Assembly (NCBI RefSeq): GCF_007197755.1
Contig: NZ_CP041636.1
Span: 2,578,001-2,642,000, forward strand
Source of the DNA: Ferrovibrio terrae
Lineage (GTDB): Bacteria > Pseudomonadota > Alphaproteobacteria > Ferrovibrionales > Ferrovibrionaceae
DNA: 64,000 nucleotides
Reading direction: 5' to 3'
The notes beneath the pieces are model-generated. The model searched no databases, was not told the DNA's origin, and saw nothing but the letters and a program-made list of their open reading frames with translations. Positions 1 to 8,503 of the stretch are shown piece by piece; position 1 is the stretch's first letter; the number at the start of each line of letters is the position of its first letter. The position numbers and the translations under genes are program-made.

Positions 1-140
1 TTAATCCGCCGCAATTTCGCCATGGGCGGGCGGCAGGATTCCGGCTCGGCAGGCTTCCGATAAAAGACCGGCATGTCCCGTGGCGGGCATGTCGCCCCAG
101 CAAGATCGGCTGATACGGGAAGCCTGCCCCGAGGACGGTC

Positions 141-521
141 ATGTCTTCCCCCGAAACGATCCGACGCGTTGTCGCGCTGCTGGCGCTGGCGGTGTTCCTG
201 CCAGGCTGTGCGCAATGGCATTGCGGCTCGCTGCCCAATGCCGAGCAGTGCTATGCCGCCTATGACGAATACGAAACCTGCCAGTATCAGTCGCGCCCGC
301 TGATCCGCCATGTCGGCGAAACCTGGCGCAGCGAATGCCGCACCGAGCGGGTCGCTTGTGCTAAGCGTGACAGGCGCTGCGTCGAGCGGGTGCGCGAGGT
401 CTGCCGCTCGTATCCGGAACCGATCTATGATTACCGCGAGTATAACAATGGCGTGTCGCAATGCATGCGCGGCAAGGGGCTCGCGGCCTATGACATGTAT
501 TTCAACAGGCCGGCGTTTTGA
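141..521 (+). CDS. Cys-rich hypothetical lipoprotein
   Basis: A 126-residue protein of unknown function. It has a short positively charged N-terminus, a hydrophobic stretch and a lipobox ending LPGC near residue 23, so it is probably a lipoprotein anchored in the outer or inner membrane. The mature part has eight further Cys residues, enough for four disulfides in the periplasm, and many Arg, Glu and Tyr. The start is supported by GAGG about seven bases upstream. It stands alone on the plus strand, followed by a palindromic intergenic element. I recognise no domain. A second unrelated Cys-rich lipoprotein lies at 35814-36326. Confidence 0.75.
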   Translation: MSSPETIRRVVALLALAVFLPGCAQWHCGSLPNAEQCYAAYDEYETCQYQSRPLIRHVGETWRSECRTERVACAKRDRRCVERVREVCRSYPEPIYDYREYNNGVSQCMRGKGLAAYDMYFNRPAF

Positions 522-530
522 GGGCCAAAT

Positions 531-612
531 GGGATCTCGGCTCTTCGCTGCGCTTCGGCCGGGATGACGATTGAAATTTAGCCGTCACCCCGGGCTTGAC
601 CCGGGGGCCCAT
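531..612. repeat. REP-like double palindrome between convergent genes
   Basis: Two hairpins lie side by side. The first pairs 535-541 with 558-564 (seven pairs, one G-T). The second pairs CCCCGGG at 588-594 with CCCGGGG at 600-606 across a 5-base loop and is followed by a run of six T at 612-617. The wording, with GGGATGACG and a GTCACCCCGGGCTTGACCCGGG-like core, resembles palindromic repeats often seen between alphaproteobacterial genes. It may also serve as terminator for the plus-strand lipoprotein. Confidence 0.5.
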
Positions 613-617
613 TTTTT
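588..617 (+). terminator. Candidate intrinsic terminator after the lipoprotein gene
   Basis: A seven-pair GC stem (588-594 with 600-606, loop CTTGA) is followed by GGCCCA and six T. It lies 67 bases after the lipoprotein stop codon and just before the convergent aminotransferase stop. Confidence 0.5.
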
Positions 618-632
618 CGCGTGGACTTTTTT

Positions 633-1826
633 TTACTGCCTGTTCAGCCGTCTGAACCACGGATCGAGCCGCGCGATGGCGTCATCGATGATGGCGGCGT
701 CCATGCAGAAGGAAAACCGGATGTAGCGGTGGCCGTCGGCGGTGTTGAAATCGACGCCGGGCGCCGCCACCACGCCGGTCTCGTCCAGCATGCGCCTGCA
801 GAAGGCCACGCTGTCATCCGTGAAATCGCCGACATCGATATAGAGATAAAAGGCGCCATCGGGCGGCGCGAAACGCGTGATACCCCAGCGCGGCAACGCC
901 GCCAGCAGCTTGTCGCGGTTGCGGCGATAGGCTTCGACGCGCGGCGTCAGTTCGGCATCGGCGTTCAGGGCTGCGATGCCGGCCAGCTGCGACAGCGTCG
1001 GCGCGGAAATCTGCAGCGAGCCATGCAGCGCCTCGATGCGCGACACCAGCCGCTCGGGCAGCACCAGCCAGCCGATGCGCCAGCCGGTCATGCCCCAGTA
1101 TTTCGAGAAGCCGTTGATGACGATGGCATCGTCGCCGACCGACAACACGGTCTCGGCGGCGCGATCATACGTCACGCCGTGATACAGCTCGTCGACGATC
1201 AGCCACAACCCGCGCTGCTGGCAGAGATCGTAGATCGCGCGGAGTTCTTCGGCTGACAGCATCGTGCCGGTCGGATTGGCCGGGCTGGCGATCACCACAC
1301 CCTTCACCTGCGCCGGCAGCGCGGCGATCATCTCCGGCGTGACGCGATAGCCGGTCGAGGCATTGGTGGTGAGACGATACGGCACCAGGTCGATGGCCTT
1401 GAGCGTGCCGCGATAGGCCGGATAGCTCGGTTCGACCACCGCCACCGTGTCGCCGGCCGAAAATGCTGCCAGGAAGGCGAGCATGAGCCCCGAGGAAGTG
1501 CCCACCGTGACGGCGACGCGGCTGGATGAAATCTCCAGACCGTGGCGGCGCTGGTAAAACTGCGCGATGCCCTCGCGCAACGCCGGAATGCCGAGTGCTT
1601 CGGTATAGCCCAGCGGCTTGCCGCTGCTGAGCGCATCCTGCGCCGCCTTGATCGCGGCCTGCGGCGGCGGCAGGGTCGGCTCGCCGGCCAGCAGACTGAC
1701 GACTTTGCCGCCGGCCTTCACCTTCGCATTCACCGCCTTGAAGATCTCCCACATCTGGTAGATCTCGACATCGCTGCGCGATGAGGCAGCGAGCGGGACG
1801 AAGACTTTGTCGATATGGTCGAGCAT
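633..1826 (-). CDS. Class I/II pyridoxal-phosphate aminotransferase
   Basis: A 397-residue fold-type I PLP enzyme that should transfer an amino group from an amino acid to a 2-oxo acid in the cytoplasm. Visible motifs are SPANPTG at 181-187, the DEL-Y of the cofactor pocket near 212-215, and the PLP lysine K242 in GFSKYWGMTGWR. RFSF near the C-terminus carries the Arg that binds the substrate carboxylate. Full length for the family. It is the third gene of a minus-strand run (EamA transporter, VOC protein, aminotransferase), 34 bases after the VOC stop. The substrate is not evident; aspartate/alanine-type and aromatic enzymes share these motifs. Confidence 0.9.
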   Translation of the reverse strand: MLDHIDKVFVPLAASSRSDVEIYQMWEIFKAVNAKVKAGGKVVSLLAGEPTLPPPQAAIKAAQDALSSGKPLGYTEALGIPALREGIAQFYQRRHGLEISSSRVAVTVGTSSGLMLAFLAAFSAGDTVAVVEPSYPAYRGTLKAIDLVPYRLTTNASTGYRVTPEMIAALPAQVKGVVIASPANPTGTMLSAEELRAIYDLCQQRGLWLIVDELYHGVTYDRAAETVLSVGDDAIVINGFSKYWGMTGWRIGWLVLPERLVSRIEALHGSLQISAPTLSQLAGIAALNADAELTPRVEAYRRNRDKLLAALPRWGITRFAPPDGAFYLYIDVGDFTDDSVAFCRRMLDETGVVAAPGVDFNTADGHRYIRFSFCMDAAIIDDAIARLDPWFRRLNRQ

Positions 1827-1860
1827 GGCCGCAGTATACAGCGTTCGTTTGCTTTTGGGT

Positions 1861-2238
1861 TTAGTCAGGCGTGTAGCACACCGCTTCGATGCGGTAACCG
1901 TCAGGGTCGATCACAAACGCCGCATAATACGTTGGGGTGTATTGCGGGCGCAGGCCGGGCGGGCCGTTATCGGTGCCGCCATTCTGTATGGCGAGCGCGT
2001 GAAAGGCATCGACGGCAGCGCGGCTGTCGGCGCGGAAGCAGATATGCAGGCAGGATTTTGGATCGGACGGCACCGGGCTGTCGGTACGGTCGATCCAGAA
2101 TTGCGGATGCTTAGTGCCGTAGCCGATGCCGTATTCGCCTTCGTAGAGCCGCGTGTGGCCAAGCGGCTTCAGTGCCGCATCGTAGAAGGCGCCTGACCGC
2201 GCCATGTCGCGCACGCCGATGGAGAGATGGTCGAACAT
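1861..2238 (-). CDS. VOC family protein (glyoxalase/bleomycin-resistance fold)
   Basis: A 125-residue single-domain vicinal oxygen chelate protein. It begins with MFDHLSIGVRD, carries a metal-type His at residue 4, and ends with FVIDPDGYRIEAVC, the usual C-terminal beta-alpha-beta-beta-beta module with its Glu ligand. Members include glyoxalase I-like lyases, dioxygenases and resistance proteins; the reaction cannot be told here. The start lies only five bases after the stop of the upstream EamA transporter gene, so the two are surely co-transcribed. Confidence 0.85.
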   Translation of the reverse strand: MFDHLSIGVRDMARSGAFYDAALKPLGHTRLYEGEYGIGYGTKHPQFWIDRTDSPVPSDPKSCLHICFRADSRAAVDAFHALAIQNGGTDNGPPGLRPQYTPTYYAAFVIDPDGYRIEAVCYTPD

Positions 2239-2243
2239 CTAAA

Positions 2244-3212
2244 CTAACCTCTTTGATGGTTAGCTCGGTTATAGCGCGAAAACGCGCCGTTGGCCAAGGC
2301 CACGCCGAGGCTGACGGCGACAATTCCGATCCAGGTGACGGTCTCCGGCCATTCGCCGAGCAGCGGGATTGCCAGCAAGGCCGTGAGAGCGGGCGTCAGC
2401 GCCCCGAAGGCGGCGGCCGGCGCCGCACCCAACCGACGCACGGCGAAGCTGTAGGCTGCCATGCTGAGCAGGCCGGAGGCGACCGACTGCACGACCTGCA
2501 CGCCGATCTCGAAGGCCGGCGCGATCAGCAGCCGGCTGTCGAACCACAGGAAATAGATCGGCGTGTAGACGACAAAAGAGGCGACATAGACCACGGCAGC
2601 CGCCTGCCAGGGGCCGATGCCGGTCTTTTTCAGGCCGATGGTGTAGCAGGCCCACATCGCGCCGGCGCAGACGAACATCAGGTCGCCGCGCCAGGTGTCG
2701 CTGGTGCCCTGCACCACCTGCCAGCCGCCGACGGCAATCGCGCCCAGCAGCATCAATGCCGTGCCGAGCTTGCGCTGCGTATTGAAGCTTTCGCCCAGTA
2801 GCAGCGCGGCAAACAAGGCGGCGAAGAGCGGCATGCTGCCCGGCATCAGCGCGCCGGCATGGGCGGCGGGCGCAAACACCATGCCGCCGCTGCCGATCAA
2901 CAGGAAGGGCAGGCCGGCGCCGAGGATCATCACCACGATCCAGAACGGCCGGTTGCCAGCGGCCGCGCTGCCATCAGGCGCCGGCATGCGCATGAAGCGC
3001 AGCAGGATCGGGATCAGCAGCAGGGCGGGCAGCGCGAGCCGCAGGAAAATCACATCCCACAGCGACAGCGCGCCGGTGACGCCAAAGCGGGTCGCCACCA
3101 GTCCGGCCGCCCAGAGCAGAACCGTGGCCAGCGCGGCAGCCGCGCCGAGCCAGCGGCCGGGTTCGGCCAGGGGAAGCGGCACGGCGGGGGCGGAGGTGAG
3201 GGGGGCGGACAT
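2244..3212 (-). CDS. EamA/DMT-family inner-membrane transporter
   Basis: A 322-residue hydrophobic protein with about ten predicted membrane helices in two EamA repeats. The second repeat is recognisable from residue 175 to 310, ending in PLLGEWPETVTWIGIVAVSLG. Such proteins export or import small metabolites, often amino acids. GGAG sits nine bases before the ATG, which fixes the start. It is the first gene of an operon with a VOC protein and an aminotransferase, and it diverges from an Lrp/AsnC regulator. That arrangement is typical of an amino-acid-responsive exporter, though the cargo is an inference. Confidence 0.88.
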   Translation of the reverse strand: MSAPLTSAPAVPLPLAEPGRWLGAAAALATVLLWAAGLVATRFGVTGALSLWDVIFLRLALPALLLIPILLRFMRMPAPDGSAAAGNRPFWIVVMILGAGLPFLLIGSGGMVFAPAAHAGALMPGSMPLFAALFAALLLGESFNTQRKLGTALMLLGAIAVGGWQVVQGTSDTWRGDLMFVCAGAMWACYTIGLKKTGIGPWQAAAVVYVASFVVYTPIYFLWFDSRLLIAPAFEIGVQVVQSVASGLLSMAAYSFAVRRLGAAPAAAFGALTPALTALLAIPLLGEWPETVTWIGIVAVSLGVALANGAFSRYNRANHQRG

Positions 3213-3277
3213 GAACGGGAACTCCGGGCAATAAGCAGATGAAGGATCGCCGGGAAACGGACGGCATGTCCTTGCTA

Positions 3278-3342
3278 TTTCTGCCTGTTTTGGGATTATT
3301 TCAGCAATTTATGACAGTAAGTGACAGCAGCAGAGGCAGAAA
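3278..3342. promoter_or_regulatory. Divergent control region with inverted and direct repeats
   Basis: Between the EamA transporter and the Lrp-type regulator, TTTCTGCCT at 3278-3286 is matched by its reverse complement AGGCAGAAA at 3334-3342. The right arm touches the GTG start of the regulator. Inside lie an AT-rich stretch and two TGACAG repeats at 3312-3317 and 3322-3327, exactly 10 bases apart. This is where an Lrp-type octamer would be expected to bind; binding itself is inferred. Confidence 0.4.
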
Positions 3343-3828
3343 GTGCCAAAAGAGAACCTTGACGACTTCGACCGCAAGATCCTGGCCGCCCTGCAGGCCG
3401 ATGCCCGGCTAAGTAACGTCGACCTAGCCGAAAAGGTAGGCCTGTCGCCATCGCCCTGCCTGCGCCGGGTCAAGCGGCTGGAGGAGGACGGCTATATCCG
3501 CGGCTATCGCGCGGTGCTGGATCGCCGCAAGCTCGGCCTCGGCCTCACGGTCTATGTCGATATCAAGGTGGAAAAGCATTCGGCCGAGAATGCCGCCAGC
3601 CACCAGCGCATGCTGGAGGCGATTCCCGAAGTGGTGTCGGCGCACATGGTCTCGGGTGAGGCCGATTTCTTCGCCGAGGTGGTGGTACCCGATCTAGCGG
3701 CCTACGAGGAATTGCTGACCCAGCGCTTGTTGTCGCTGCCGATGGTGAAGGACATCCGCTCCAATTTCGTGATCCGGGCGATCAAGACCGACGGAGCCTT
3801 GCCATTGGCGCATCTGGCGGAGGTCTAG
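3343..3828 (+). CDS. Lrp/AsnC-family transcriptional regulator
   Basis: A 161-residue regulator. An N-terminal winged helix-turn-helix covers about residues 6-60 (DRKILAALQADARLSNVDLA, then SPSPCLRRVKRLEEDGYIRGY). A C-terminal RAM/AsnC effector-binding domain follows from about 70 to 150, with GEADFF in the expected place. The family forms dimers and octamers and senses amino acids. It starts with GTG after an AGAGG-like ribosome site. It diverges from the EamA transporter operon, which it most likely controls together with its own gene. Confidence 0.93.
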   Translation: MPKENLDDFDRKILAALQADARLSNVDLAEKVGLSPSPCLRRVKRLEEDGYIRGYRAVLDRRKLGLGLTVYVDIKVEKHSAENAASHQRMLEAIPEVVSAHMVSGEADFFAEVVVPDLAAYEELLTQRLLSLPMVKDIRSNFVIRAIKTDGALPLAHLAEV

Positions 3829-3878
3829 CGGCCGGCCCTTGCCCGGGCCTCGTCTTCAGGTGCTAACCTGCCGTGCCC

Positions 3879-3907
3879 TCGACTCTTTTTTTGCCCCACC
3901 GTATAGT
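3879..3907 (+). promoter_or_regulatory. Sigma-70-type promoter for the beta-glucan locus
   Basis: TCGACT at 3879-3884 and TATAGT at 3902-3907 are separated by exactly 17 bases that include a T-tract. This predicts a transcript starting near 3914 and a leader of roughly 120-140 bases before the glucan synthase start. Confidence 0.5.
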
Positions 3908-4051
3908 CCGGCGTCTGCCGTAAAGCCGCCATATTACCTGCCTATTCAGACTGCCAGCCGGAAACCGGTACCGGCGGTTATGGCCGGTATGGGGTCGCCG
4001 GCGCTGCGTCGTCATCTCTGCCCCGGGGCCCAAGTGTCCAAGTCTCTTGCC

Positions 4052-6703
4052 ATGCGCTATTCGGGACTGTTCGTCCTGCTCATTGTCGGCGTCCTCAATC
4101 TGGCCGGCTGGGCCTATATGAACCGTCCGATCGAACCGCGCCCCTGGGGCGAAGTGATCAGCGGTTTCGATTACACGCCGTTCCGCGCCGACCAGGATCC
4201 GCGCACCAACAAATTTGCCAGCGAAGCCGAGATCGAACAGGACATGCAAATCCTGGCTGGCCAGGTGCGGCAGATCCGCACCTATTCGACCATCGACGGG
4301 CAGGGCGAGATCGCCAAGATCGCCGGCCGCTATGGCCTCGAGGTGATGCAGGGCAGCTGGCTCGACGGCCGCCTCGAGCGCAACGAGGAAGAAATCAAAA
4401 ACCTGATCGAAATCGCGGCGACAAATAGCAACATCCGCCGCGTGCTGGTCGGCAACGAAACGCTGCTGCGCGCCGACATGCCGATCCAGGATCTGGTCGA
4501 GTATATTCGTCGCGTCCGCACCGGCCTTGCCAATCGCGGCAAACATGTCGAAGTCTCGACGCCGGAAACCTGGGACGTCTGGCTGCGCTATCCGCAGCTC
4601 GGCCGCGAGGTTGACTTCATCGCTATCCATCTGCTGCCCTACTGGGAAGGCCAGGCGCCGGACAAGGCGGTGGAATACGCGCTCAGCCGCTATCAGCAGG
4701 TGAAGGACGCCTTTCCGACCAAAAAGGTGGTGATCACCGAAATCGGCTGGCCGTCGGAAGGTCGCACGCGCCGCGATGCCGTGCCGAGCCCGACGACGCA
4801 GGCGGCGTTCATGCGCGCCTTCCTCAACATCGCCAACCAGCGCGGCCTCGATTACTTTCTGCAGGAAGCCTTCGACCAGCCATGGAAGCGCAATATCGAA
4901 GGCTCGGTCGGCGCCTATTGGGGCATCTACAATGCCGACCGCACGCCGAAATTTCCGATGACCGGCCCGGTCAGCGACCGGCCGCACTGGCCGCAGCTGG
5001 CTGCCGCCTCGATCCTGCTGGCGCTGCCGCTGATGGCCTGGTTCCTGGCGCGCTGGGCCGATCTGCGCTTCTCGGGCCGTTTCTTCTTCATCGCGCTGAT
5101 CCAGGTTGTCACCAGCGCGCTGGTGATGGTGGTCGATTCAGGATTGCGAACGTATATGAGTCCCGGCATCGCACTGATGTGGGCGATGCTGCTGCCATTG
5201 CTGCTCTTGCTGTTCATGGTGGTGCTGGTCGAAGGACTGGAGCTTTCGGAAGTGATCTGGGCGAGCCGACGGCAACGGCACTTCCTGCCGTTCCGCACCG
5301 ATGTGGAGCGGTCCTGGCCCAAGGTCTCGATTCATATCCCGGCCTATAACGAACCGCCGGAAATGCTGAAGCGCACGCTCGATGCGCTCAACCGCCTTGA
5401 TTATCCGAATTTCGAAGTGCTGCTGATCGACAACAACACCAAGGACGAGAAGGTCTGGCGGCCGGTCGAGGAATACTGCCGCACGCATCTCGATCCCGAG
5501 AAGTTTCGTTTCTTCCATGTCTCGCCGCTGAAAGGCTTCAAGGCCGGCGCGCTGAACTTCGCACTGCGCAACACGGCCAAGGATGTTGAGATCGTCGGCG
5601 TGATCGATGCCGATTATCTGGTCGAGCCCGACTGGCTGAAGTCGCTGGTGCCGTATTTCGATCGCGCCGATATCGGCTTCGTGCAGGCACCGCAGGATCA
5701 CTACGACTGGAAGAACGACACCTTCAAGGAATTCATCAACTGGGAATATGCCGGCTTCTTCCAGATCGGCATGGTGCAGCGGAATGAACGCGACGCCATC
5801 ATCCAGCACGGCACCATGACCCTTGTGCGCAAGGCCGCCATCGACCACGTCGGCATCTGGGCCGAGTGGTGCATCTGCGAGGATGCCGAGATGGGTCTGC
5901 GCCTGCTCGCCGGCGGCTGGCACTCGGTCTACACCGACAAGCGTTATGGCTATGGCCTGACACCCGACAGCTTTGCGGGCTACAAGAGCCAGCGTTTCCG
6001 TTGGGCCTATGGCGCGGTGCAGATCATCAAGCGGCACTGGCGCGACATGCTGCCGGGCGACGAGCGCAAACTCGACCCGATGCAGCGCTATCACTTCGTG
6101 ACCGGCTGGCTGCCGTGGTTCGCCGATGCGCTGGGCCTGATCTTCGCCATCGCCTCGCTGGTCTGGACCGTTGGCGTGCTGATCCTGCCTAAATATTTCG
6201 AACTGCCGCTGGCGCTGTTCCTGCTGCCGGTGGTGGCGGTGTTCGGCGCCAAGCTGGCGCAGTTCCTCTGGCTCTACAAGATTCGTGTGGCCTGTTCGCT
6301 GCGGCAACGGCTGGGCGCAGGCCTTGCCGGTCTGGCGCTGACCTACACGATTGCCAAGGCGATGCTGTTCGGTCTGTTCACATCGAAACTGCCGTTCATC
6401 CGCACGCCCAAGCATGAAGACCAGGCTGCCGTTGTGCAGGCCTTCATCATGGCGCAGGAAGAAACCCTGATCGCGGTGCTGCTGCTGCTCGCCGGCATCG
6501 GCATGTGGAATTTCCAGGGTGGCGAAGACCCCGAGGCGCGGCTCTGGGCCATCGTGATGTGGGCGCAGTCCATGCCTTACTGGGCGTCGCTCATCCTCGC
6601 CTTCATCAGCACGACGCCGAAATCGCCGAGCAAGACGGCCGCCATTCCGGCACCGACATCCACGCCGACCGATGCTGCCTCGCAGGGCAGCCCGGCGCAG
6701 TAA
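4052..6703 (+). CDS. GH17-GT2 fusion, cyclic/linear beta-glucan synthase (NdvB/NdvC-like)
   Basis: About 883 residues from the ATG chosen here; GTG at 4034, ATG at 3980 and an implausible TTG at 3839 are upstream alternatives. One N-terminal membrane helix leads into a glycoside hydrolase 17 domain (about 25-310) with acid/base Glu in VGNE near 136 and nucleophile Glu in ITEIGWPSEG near 230. Membrane helices follow, then a family 2 glycosyltransferase domain: VSIHIPAYNEP near 423, DAD near 517, ED near 609, QRFRW near 645, and a C-terminal multi-helix domain. It should polymerise UDP-glucose into beta-1,3/1,6-glucan at the inner membrane and remodel it on the periplasmic side. It is followed after 21 bases by a second GH17 gene. 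Confidence 0.88.
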   Translation: MRYSGLFVLLIVGVLNLAGWAYMNRPIEPRPWGEVISGFDYTPFRADQDPRTNKFASEAEIEQDMQILAGQVRQIRTYSTIDGQGEIAKIAGRYGLEVMQGSWLDGRLERNEEEIKNLIEIAATNSNIRRVLVGNETLLRADMPIQDLVEYIRRVRTGLANRGKHVEVSTPETWDVWLRYPQLGREVDFIAIHLLPYWEGQAPDKAVEYALSRYQQVKDAFPTKKVVITEIGWPSEGRTRRDAVPSPTTQAAFMRAFLNIANQRGLDYFLQEAFDQPWKRNIEGSVGAYWGIYNADRTPKFPMTGPVSDRPHWPQLAAASILLALPLMAWFLARWADLRFSGRFFFIALIQVVTSALVMVVDSGLRTYMSPGIALMWAMLLPLLLLLFMVVLVEGLELSEVIWASRRQRHFLPFRTDVERSWPKVSIHIPAYNEPPEMLKRTLDALNRLDYPNFEVLLIDNNTKDEKVWRPVEEYCRTHLDPEKFRFFHVSPLKGFKAGALNFALRNTAKDVEIVGVIDADYLVEPDWLKSLVPYFDRADIGFVQAPQDHYDWKNDTFKEFINWEYAGFFQIGMVQRNERDAIIQHGTMTLVRKAAIDHVGIWAEWCICEDAEMGLRLLAGGWHSVYTDKRYGYGLTPDSFAGYKSQRFRWAYGAVQIIKRHWRDMLPGDERKLDPMQRYHFVTGWLPWFADALGLIFAIASLVWTVGVLILPKYFELPLALFLLPVVAVFGAKLAQFLWLYKIRVACSLRQRLGAGLAGLALTYTIAKAMLFGLFTSKLPFIRTPKHEDQAAVVQAFIMAQEETLIAVLLLLAGIGMWNFQGGEDPEARLWAIVMWAQSMPYWASLILAFISTTPKSPSKTAAIPAPTSTPTDAASQGSPAQ

Positions 6704-6724
6704 CTCCAGGACAGGCTTACAAAC

Positions 6725-8500
6725 ATGACTGCGCCGACATCCCGGCCGGCCACGCGCTTCGTGTGGCTGCTGCTGCTGGTCCTTCTTGCCGCTCTCGCCA
6801 ATATCGTCGCCTGGTGGTGGCCCAACCAGCCGGTGCAGGTGGGGAATGCCCCCTACGCGGCGCAGGAGCATGTGGTCGAGAGCATGTCGTTTGCGCCATT
6901 CCGGCGCGGCCAGAGTCCGCTGACCCACGTTTATCCGACCGCCGAACAGGTGGTCGAGGACCTGGAGAGCCTGAAGGGTCTCACGCGGGGTATTCGCACC
7001 TACACGTCGCGCGAAGGCCTCGAAGTGGTGCCGCCGGCGGCGCAGAAGCTCGGTATCAACGTGATGCAGGGCGTCTGGCTCGGGCCGGAGCGCGACATCA
7101 ACGACAAGGAAGTGGCCGCCGCCATTGAGTTGGCCAACAAATATCCCGACGCGATCAAGTCGCTGGTGGTCGGCAACGAGGTGCTGCTGCGCAAGGACCT
7201 GACGGTCGATGAGGTGATCGCCTATATCCGCAAGGTCAAGGCCGCCGTGAAGCAGCCGGTCACCTATGCCGATGTGTGGGAGTTCTGGCTGCGCTTCCCC
7301 CAGCTGCTGAACGAAGTCGATTTCGTCACGGTGCATTTCCTGCCCTACTGGGAAGATCTGCCGATCGCGGCGTCGCATTCGATGCCGCATATCATGGAGG
7401 TCTTCCGCGAGGTGAAGGCCAAGCTGCCGGGCAAGCCGATCACCATCGGCGAGGTCGGCTGGCCGTCGGAAGGCCGCTCTCGCCGCGACGCTGTCCCGTC
7501 GCGCACCGAAGCGGCCGGCTTCATCGCCGACTTCATGCAGACCGCCAAAAAGGAGGGCCTGTCCTACAACCTGGTCGAGGCGTTCGACCAGCCATGGAAG
7601 GTCAAGATGGAAGGCACCGTCGGCGGCGCCTGGGGTATCCTGAACGAATTGCGCCAGCCGAAATTCGAAGTTGGCGGCAAGGTGTCGAACCTGCCGGAAT
7701 GGCCATTGTTCGCCGGCCTGGGTGTGCTGCTGGCGCTGATCCTGCTGGTGCTGCATGCGCAGACGATCGTGACGCTGTCGACCGCCGGCATGGCGGCGGC
7801 CGTGGGTTTCGCGCAGGTGCAGGCCGCATTGCTGTCGGCCGCGATCGAGCGTGGCCTGGAATACAATTTCTCCGTGGCGCACCAGATCGAGGCCGGGATC
7901 GCCATCCTGCTGATTGGCATCTTCGGGCTGCTGCTGTTCCGCCGCCTGCTCGTGCTGCTTGGCGGCAAAAGCGCACTCACGCATTCGCCGCGCTCATTGG
8001 GCAGCGCCTTCGGTCTGCTGCGTCCCGGTGCCGGACTGGGGGCCGGTGTGCTGTCGCTGCGCCAGCCGCGGCTGGGCGAGGCGATCTACGGCCTGCTCGG
8101 CCTGTGGGTGACCTATCATGCGGTGATGCTGGTGGCGGCGGGCCGCTACCGCGATTTCCCGATCGACTATTTCCTGCTGCCGGTCGCCGGCCTGCTGCTG
8201 CTGCGGCTGCTCGCCGGGCTGTTCGGTCGCAACGACAATGCCGGAATGGCGCGCATCGCGTTGGGCAATACCTTTGCCGATCCGCAGGCGGGCACGACGG
8301 CGCAGGGCCGTTTCGGCTGGGAGGCGGTGCTGACGTTCCTGCTGCTCTGCCTGCCGGTGCTGGTAGTCAGCCTCGAGACGCTGGACAACCGCGAGGCGCT
8401 CTACTGGTGCGCTATCACGGTCGTCTATGCCCTGCCGCTGCTGGGCAATCTGGCCCTGGCCGCGCAGCGGACGACAGCACGGACAGCTGCCGCCGTCTGA
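6725..8500 (+). CDS. Membrane-anchored GH17 beta-1,3-glucanase/transglycosylase-like protein
   Basis: A 591-residue protein. A signal-anchor helix at about residues 10-30 leads to a GH17 domain with acid/base Glu in VVGNEVLLR and nucleophile Glu in IGEVGWPSEG, both intact. The C-terminal 270 residues form several hydrophobic helices with no recognised domain. The GH17 part is closely similar to that of the upstream fusion protein, so the two probably arose by duplication. It lies 21 bases downstream and is surely co-transcribed. The likely job is to trim, branch or cyclise beta-glucan made by its neighbour. It ends three bases from the convergent TRAP permease stop. Confidence 0.82.
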   Translation: MTAPTSRPATRFVWLLLLVLLAALANIVAWWWPNQPVQVGNAPYAAQEHVVESMSFAPFRRGQSPLTHVYPTAEQVVEDLESLKGLTRGIRTYTSREGLEVVPPAAQKLGINVMQGVWLGPERDINDKEVAAAIELANKYPDAIKSLVVGNEVLLRKDLTVDEVIAYIRKVKAAVKQPVTYADVWEFWLRFPQLLNEVDFVTVHFLPYWEDLPIAASHSMPHIMEVFREVKAKLPGKPITIGEVGWPSEGRSRRDAVPSRTEAAGFIADFMQTAKKEGLSYNLVEAFDQPWKVKMEGTVGGAWGILNELRQPKFEVGGKVSNLPEWPLFAGLGVLLALILLVLHAQTIVTLSTAGMAAAVGFAQVQAALLSAAIERGLEYNFSVAHQIEAGIAILLIGIFGLLLFRRLLVLLGGKSALTHSPRSLGSAFGLLRPGAGLGAGVLSLRQPRLGEAIYGLLGLWVTYHAVMLVAAGRYRDFPIDYFLLPVAGLLLLRLLAGLFGRNDNAGMARIALGNTFADPQAGTTAQGRFGWEAVLTFLLLCLPVLVVSLETLDNREALYWCAITVVYALPLLGNLALAAQRTTARTAAAV

Positions 8501-8503
8501 TCG

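Noticed and set aside
1-90. Minus-strand frame of 29 codons ending with TAA at base 1-3
   Set aside because: Very short, no ribosome site, no recognisable sequence, and it overlaps the leader of the lipoprotein gene. A stop at 139-141 limits any longer version.
3839-4051. TTG-initiated 71-residue extension of the glucan synthase
   Set aside because: Contains the likely promoter at 3879-3907, has no ribosome site and no hydrophobic signal; the family begins at the membrane helix after 4052.
5138-7984. 948-codon open frame on the minus strand
   Set aside because: Antisense to the two GH17 genes, whose catalytic motifs are clear. The frame has Arg/Gln/His-rich composition typical of GC-rich antisense shadows.
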